The position numbers were made by a program, and so were the translations under genes. Positions 59,944 to 64,000 of a stretch of DNA of 64,000 bases are shown one piece after another (position 1 is the first letter of the stretch; the number at the start of each line of letters is the position of its first letter). The notes below the pieces were generated by a model that saw only the letters and a program-made list of their open reading frames with translations, searched no databases and was not told where the DNA came from. The stretch comes from Platycnemis pennipes (lineage: Eukaryota; Arthropoda; Insecta; Odonata; Platycnemididae), in the NCBI GenBank assembly GCA_933228895.1, contig OW121848.1:161526688-161590687 (forward strand), written 5' to 3'.

Positions 59944-61168
59944 AAACTAATTTTGAAGTTAAAATCTTATGGGTTAGACAGTAACATTATATCATGGATT
60001 AATGATTTTCTGCATTATCGGGTTCAAAGGGTTGTTTTGGACGGTGTTTCCTCACCGGCAATTAAAGTCACTTCGGGTGTCCCACAAGGTAGTGTGATAG
60101 GTCCACTCCTATTCCTTTTGTATATTAATGATATCCAAAAGGTGGTAAAAAGTAAGCTTCGTCTATTTGCCGATGACGCAGTAGTGTACAGGGAAATTCT
60201 ATGCCCGAACGATAAAGAATATTTAAATATTGACCTACAAGCAATTGAAACTTGGTGTGATACATGGCAGTTAGAATTAAACTTTAAGAAATGTCTTGTA
60301 ATGAATTTTTGGAAAAAGAATAGCTCTCCTCCTACCACTTACAAAATAAGTAATAATGAATTAACTAACGTGGAATCCATTAAATATCTTGGAATAAGAC
60401 TGACAAATGATCTTTCCTGGGGTAAACACATTCGTGAAATAATTGGTCAAGCGAATCGAAAACTGGGTTTCATTAAAAGAGTATTGGGTAAATGTGACGA
60501 TCATGTACGAGAAATCAGCTACTTTTCCCTTGTTAGACCTCATTTGGAATATGCTGCCAGTGTATGGGATCCCTACGAAATCGGTCTAAGTAATGAACTT
60601 GAACGTGTGCAGCGAAGATCGGCAAGATTTGTAAAGGGACGATACGATAATTATATTAGCGTAACCAGTCTATTAAATGAATTGAAATGGGAATCATTGT
60701 CAGATCGCAGGTTGAAATTTAGACTTAATCTCTTCCACAAATTCCAAGGCAATATTTTCAGTGATGATGTTAAAAATATTTTACGAACCCCAACTTACTA
60801 TGGCAGACTGGACCATAATCATAAAGTTAGAGAAATTGATTGCCGAACTGACCGATTCAAAATGTCCTTTTTCCCTCGCACAATAAGAGATACGAATAAC
60901 GGTAAATATGTCCTATCGGAGAGTAGCAATGAATAGCATTGGTAGCTGCATGTTGGTATGAGTACTTAAAGCTAACCCTACTAACAGAATGTTTTTGCAT
61001 GTTTTCTTTGCAATTTCTATCATTTTTAAATAGTGTAGTTCTGACTACTATATTAATACTATTCCTTTTTTATGCATGATATGTAGTGCATGTTTGGTGA
61101 GAAATCACCCCATGCCACACACCCTTGTGGTGGCTTGCAGGGTATTATGTAGATGTAGATGTAGATGT
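59944..61168 (+). mobile_element. CR1-like LINE, best copy, 5'-truncated
   Basis: It covers the RT palm, the C-terminal region, the full 3' UTR and the tail (about 61137-61168). It is cut in the coding region before the RT motif B, and sequence upstream of about 59944 has no LINE similarity. The 3' UTR carries ATGCATGATATGTAGTGCAT and a CACCCCATGCCACACACC...GTGGTGGCTTGCAGGG hairpin that probably serves as the RT recognition signal. The tail joins another copy directly at about 61168. Confidence 0.92.
59953..60936 (+). CDS. Non-LTR retrotransposon reverse transcriptase, C-terminal fragment (327 aa)
   Basis: This is the longest intact LINE frame in the window. Residues 42-54 read GVPQGSVIGPLLF (RT motif B), residues 71-75 LFADD (the catalytic Asp pair), 110-114 NFKKC, and 145-151 YLGIRLT (thumb region). 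Further on come RPHLEYAASVWDPYEI and LERVQRRSARFVKGRY, typical of CR1/L2-like C-termini. There is no RNase H. The endonuclease and the N-terminal RT motifs are missing because the copy is 5'-truncated, so the ATG at 59953 is internal (a KLKSYG context) and the protein cannot support retrotransposition by itself. The frame ends in a normal stop before the 3' UTR. The clade (CR1, L2 or relatives) is not resolved by eye. Confidence 0.85.
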   Translation: MKLKSYGLDSNIISWINDFLHYRVQRVVLDGVSSPAIKVTSGVPQGSVIGPLLFLLYINDIQKVVKSKLRLFADDAVVYREILCPNDKEYLNIDLQAIETWCDTWQLELNFKKCLVMNFWKKNSSPPTTYKISNNELTNVESIKYLGIRLTNDLSWGKHIREIIGQANRKLGFIKRVLGKCDDHVREISYFSLVRPHLEYAASVWDPYEIGLSNELERVQRRSARFVKGRYDNYISVTSLLNELKWESLSDRRLKFRLNLFHKFQGNIFSDDVKNILRTPTYYGRLDHNHKVREIDCRTDRFKMSFFPRTIRDTNNGKYVLSESSNE

Positions 61169-61905
61169 GAAATAATGGGTCAAGCGAATCGTAAACTGGG
61201 ATTCGTCAAAAGAGTATTGGGTGAATGTGACGATTATGTACGAGAAATCATCTACTTTTCCCTTGTAAGACCTCATTTGGAATATGCTGCCAGTGTATGG
61301 GATCCCAACGAAATCAGTCTAAATAACGAACATGAACGTGTGCAGCGAAGATCGGCAAGATTTGTAAAGGGATGGTATGATAACGTTATTAGCGTAACCA
61401 GTCTATTAAATGAGATAAATTGGGAATCATTGTCAGATCGCAGGTTGAAATTAAGACTTAATCTCTTAAACAAATTCCAAGACCATATTTTCAGTGATGA
61501 TGTTAAAAATATTTTGCGGACCCCAACTTATATTGGTAGACTGGACCATAATCACAAAATTAGAGAAAAAGATTGCCGTACTGACACATTCAAAATGTCC
61601 TTTTTTCATCGTACTATAAGGGATTTGAATAACGTTAAATATATACAGTACGAGTGTAGCAATGGATAACATTGGTAGCTGCATGTTGGTATAAGGACTT
61701 AAGGCTAACCCAACTAACAGCATGTTTTTGCATGTATGCTTTGCTATTTTTATCTTTTTTCAAATGGCGTAGTTTTGAACAGTACCTACCTATACAAGTG
61801 CTAATCTTCTTTATGCATGATATGTAGTGCATGTTTGGTGAGAAATCACCCCCTGCCATACACCTTTATGGTGGCTTGCAGGGTATTATGTAGATGTAGA
61901 TGTAT
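61168..61905 (+). mobile_element. CR1-like LINE copy inserted after the previous tail
   Basis: It begins at GTGAAATAATGGGTCAAGCG, an internal coding site, immediately after the (GATGTA)n tail of the upstream copy. Its coding part runs to 61669 (EIMGQANRKLGFVKRVLGECD ... FKMSFFHRTIRD). The 3' UTR and its own tail end at about 61905. The long frame from 61076 is composite, since its first 31 codons are the upstream copy's 3' UTR. Confidence 0.9.
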
Positions 61906-62195
61906 ATTTTTGGCGAATGCTCCGGCGAATCGATTGTCTTTCACTGCTGACCGCACGGGACACGCATTGAGAGCGTTGCGAGATGTTAGCGCCGTTTGCC
62001 ACCGCCACCAGCGCTTTCCTCTTCGGGTAAGAATGACTTTGCGCTCTCCAGCTAGGAGGATCACGTGACTTTGGTCCACCGCGTTGGGTGTTCGAGACGG
62101 GCACTTAGCGCAGTGCGGAAGTCCGTGGCACTAACTTTGACCACTGTTGGGTGCAGAAACGGCAGGGTGCGTCATTCGATGGCATGGAGACCGGC
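61906..62195. other. GC-richer segment between two LINE copies
   Basis: 290 bases, GC-richer than the surroundings and without LINE or MITE similarity. It contains an A-box-like TTAGCGCAGTGCGG at about 62106-62119, but no matching B box at the expected distance, so no RNA gene is called. It could be a captured host fragment. Confidence 0.3.
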
Positions 62196-62962
62196 ATGGC
62201 ATTAAATATCTTGGAATAAGATTGACACATGATCTTTCCTGGGGTAAACACATACGTGAAATAATGGGTCAAGCTGATCGTAAACTGGGATTCATCAAAA
62301 GAGTACTGGGTAAATGTGACGATATTGTACGAGAAATCAGCTACTTTTACATTGTAAGACCTCATTTGGAAAATGCTGCCAGTGTATGGGATCCCTACGA
62401 AATCGGTGTAAACAATGAACTTGAACGTGCACAGTGAAGATCGGTAAGATTTGTAAAGGGACGGTACGATAACTATATTAGCGCAACCAGTATATTGAAT
62501 GAATTAAAATGGGAATCATTGTCAGATCATAGGTTGAAATTTAGACTTATCTCTTAAAAAAATTCCAAGACAATATTTTTGAGGATGGTATTAAAAATAT
62601 TTTGCGAACCTCAACTTACTATGGTAGACTGGACCGCAATTACAAAATTAGATAAATTTATTACCGAACTGACAGATTCAAAATGTCCTCTTTTCCTCGT
62701 ACAATTAGGGATATGAATAACGGTAAATATCTCCAATACGAGTGAATAAATCCATAGCATAGGTAGTTACATGTTGGTATAAATACTTGACATTTTTGTA
62801 TGCTTACTTTAGTATTTTTATATTTTTAAATAGTGAAGTTTAGACTAATTGTTAATCCTTTAAAATGCATGATATGAGGTGCATGTCTGGTGAGAATTCA
62901 TCTCCTGCCACACACCTTTATGGCGGCTTGCACGGTATTATATAGATGTAGATGTAGATGAC
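62196..62962 (+). mobile_element. CR1-like LINE subfamily A, degenerate copy
   Basis: It starts at the IKYLGIRLTHDLSWGKHIREIMGQADRKLGF region (62196), carries a stop after LERAQ, and continues with frameshifts to FKMSSFPRTIRD, the 3' UTR and a tail with (GATGTA)2 at about 62945-62960. Confidence 0.88.
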
Positions 62963-63676
62963 ATTTATTCACCCCTTCCCAAAATTCACAGAGGGTGAGT
63001 AAGGCGCTGTCTCCCTTGGACCACGGTGTTTTCTCCGGCCTTACGTCGAGACTTGTGGAGTGAAAGGTGTTCATAGTGTTGGTTTGGTGGCCAGAGTACC
63101 TACAGGACTTTAATTCTTATTATTTGAATTCCTTAAACGGTGGACATAGTTTTAGCTGTACACCGATTCCCGCTTGAGTGATCAGTGGAAAGCTATTTGA
63201 GCGCAGAGATAACCGTTGGAACACGCTGGCACTTACTATCGTGAGATTACTATCGTGAGGTTTCCTTCCAGCCATCTTTCTCTGCTTACAAAATTCCTAC
63301 CTCTTCTCAAATAAATCAAACGTCTGTCGACGTTAACTGCTACACCATCCTTGAAGACTTACTAGAGAAAAGAATGTTGGAAATATCACCATCATCGTGC
63401 TCAACACGAAGGTCTCTCTGGTAGCTTATCGTTGAGCTACCAGTCGAGCACAATGTAGTCACGTAAATCCACCTACAACTCTAAATGAAAAGCCTGAGTA
63501 AATCATGATATGCAAGTATTGATAAAAAGTTGATGTAGGAATAATGACTTGCTTTTCTGCCAGTTTCTTAATTTTGCTTTATTTCTTTTGACTAAAAATA
63601 GATAAATTGAGTATAAAAGGTATGCCACAATTAATAAATATCTTTGGCGTAAACATAGGCAATGATGTAGAGCGTA
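62963..63676. other. Unannotated stretch
   Basis: No coding, RNA or repeat feature is supported. Short inverted pieces (TAGCTTATCG, AGCTACCAG near 63422-63443) are too small to call. Confidence 0.3.
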
Positions 63677-63706
63677 TTATCGGCCGTGACATGGTGGAAA
63701 CGATTC
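63677..63706. repeat. Short repeat shared with 18817-18846
   Basis: TTATCGGCCGTGACAT, eight variable bases, then CGATTCAT; the other site has CGACTCAT at the same distance. It lies directly before the fold-back element at 63707. Identity is unknown. Confidence 0.45.
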
Positions 63707-63846
63707 ATTATAATAAGAATGAATAAACTTGATTTTTCCACAAATGTTATGGTTATTCACCTGATGATGACTTAACCGTCGAAACCTGGGTAGTGGAAAG
63801 TAATAACATTTGTGGAAAAATCAAGTTTATTTATTCTTATTATAAT
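63707..63846 (+). repeat. Fold-back element with intact hammerhead-like core (4 of 4)
   Basis: Arms of 44 nt (63707-63750 and 63803-63846) are reverse complements with one mismatch. The 52-nt centre contains CTGATGA (63761-63767), one bulged T, GAC/GTC as stem II (63769-63771 with 63778-63780), GAAAC (63781-63785), a CTGG loop and GTA (63790-63792), giving the two stem III pairs A-T and C-G. CAC before the core pairs with GTG after the GTA site, and the arms extend stem I beyond an internal loop, as in natural type I hammerheads. All invariant core bases are present. Self-cleavage, predicted after A63792, is inferred. Confidence 0.85.
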
Positions 63847-64000
63847 AGGCAATTATGTTTTTTCGGCTTTGATGTGGAGACAGTGCCAGAGGTACTTTCA
63901 CTTAAACTCTGGTTAAGGTTGTTATTTCTCTTTTTCATGATTTTCATCAGACTGCTCACATATCTTAATCTTTCCAGAACTTTTTGTTTTCTACTCGATC

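Noticed and set aside
62100..62170. tRNA-like A box TTAGCGCAGTGCGG
   Set aside because: No B box occurs at the right distance and the arms do not pair.

Overview
The window looks like about 64 kb of nuclear DNA from an insect with a large, repeat-rich, gene-poor genome. The background is AT-rich, almost every open reading frame is short and patternless, and recognisable sequence is dominated by retrotransposon and MITE copies. One host gene is supported: the first coding exon of an engrailed-family homeobox gene on the minus strand (8380-9376). It has the EH1 repressor motif, the EH2 (PBX/EXD-contact) motif and an LSVG motif, which points to invected rather than engrailed. The exon ends at a clean GT donor; the homeodomain exon is not in the 8.4 kb downstream and must lie off the left edge. 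A GC-rich, CpG-rich block with a (CT)n GAGA-type tract (about 9377-11030) lies immediately upstream and is the likely promoter region. The species cannot be fixed from the sequence.

Layout: 1-8379 is intron of this gene (AT-rich, one SINE-like copy, one palindromic hammerhead-like element). 8380-11030 is the exon plus its GC-rich 5' region. From 11 kb to 64 kb I find no further host gene. This part holds (a) at least ten 3' pieces of CR1-like non-LTR retrotransposons that share a 3' UTR and a (GATGTA)n tail, the best giving a 327-residue reverse transcriptase fragment at 59953-60936; (b) about ten copies of a ~530 bp non-coding element with imperfect terminal inverted repeats, here called MITE-A, several nested in LINEs or in each other; (c) a 265 bp hAT-type MITE with a clean 8 bp target duplication; (d) two relics of other LINE types; (e) two copies of a probable tRNA-derived SINE; and (f) scattered GC-rich islands that could be regulatory or repeat-derived.

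The most unusual signal is a set of four fold-back elements (7827-7965, 53950-54174, 55573-55789, 63707-63846). Each has arms of 38 bp or more in inverted orientation around a core that reads like a minimal type I hammerhead ribozyme (CTGANGA, a short stem, GAAAC, and a very short or self-complementary stem III). The arms of the four are unrelated in sequence although the cores are alike. Hammerheads of this minimal type are known from Penelope-like retroelements. The copy at 63707-63846 keeps every core nucleotide needed for cleavage.
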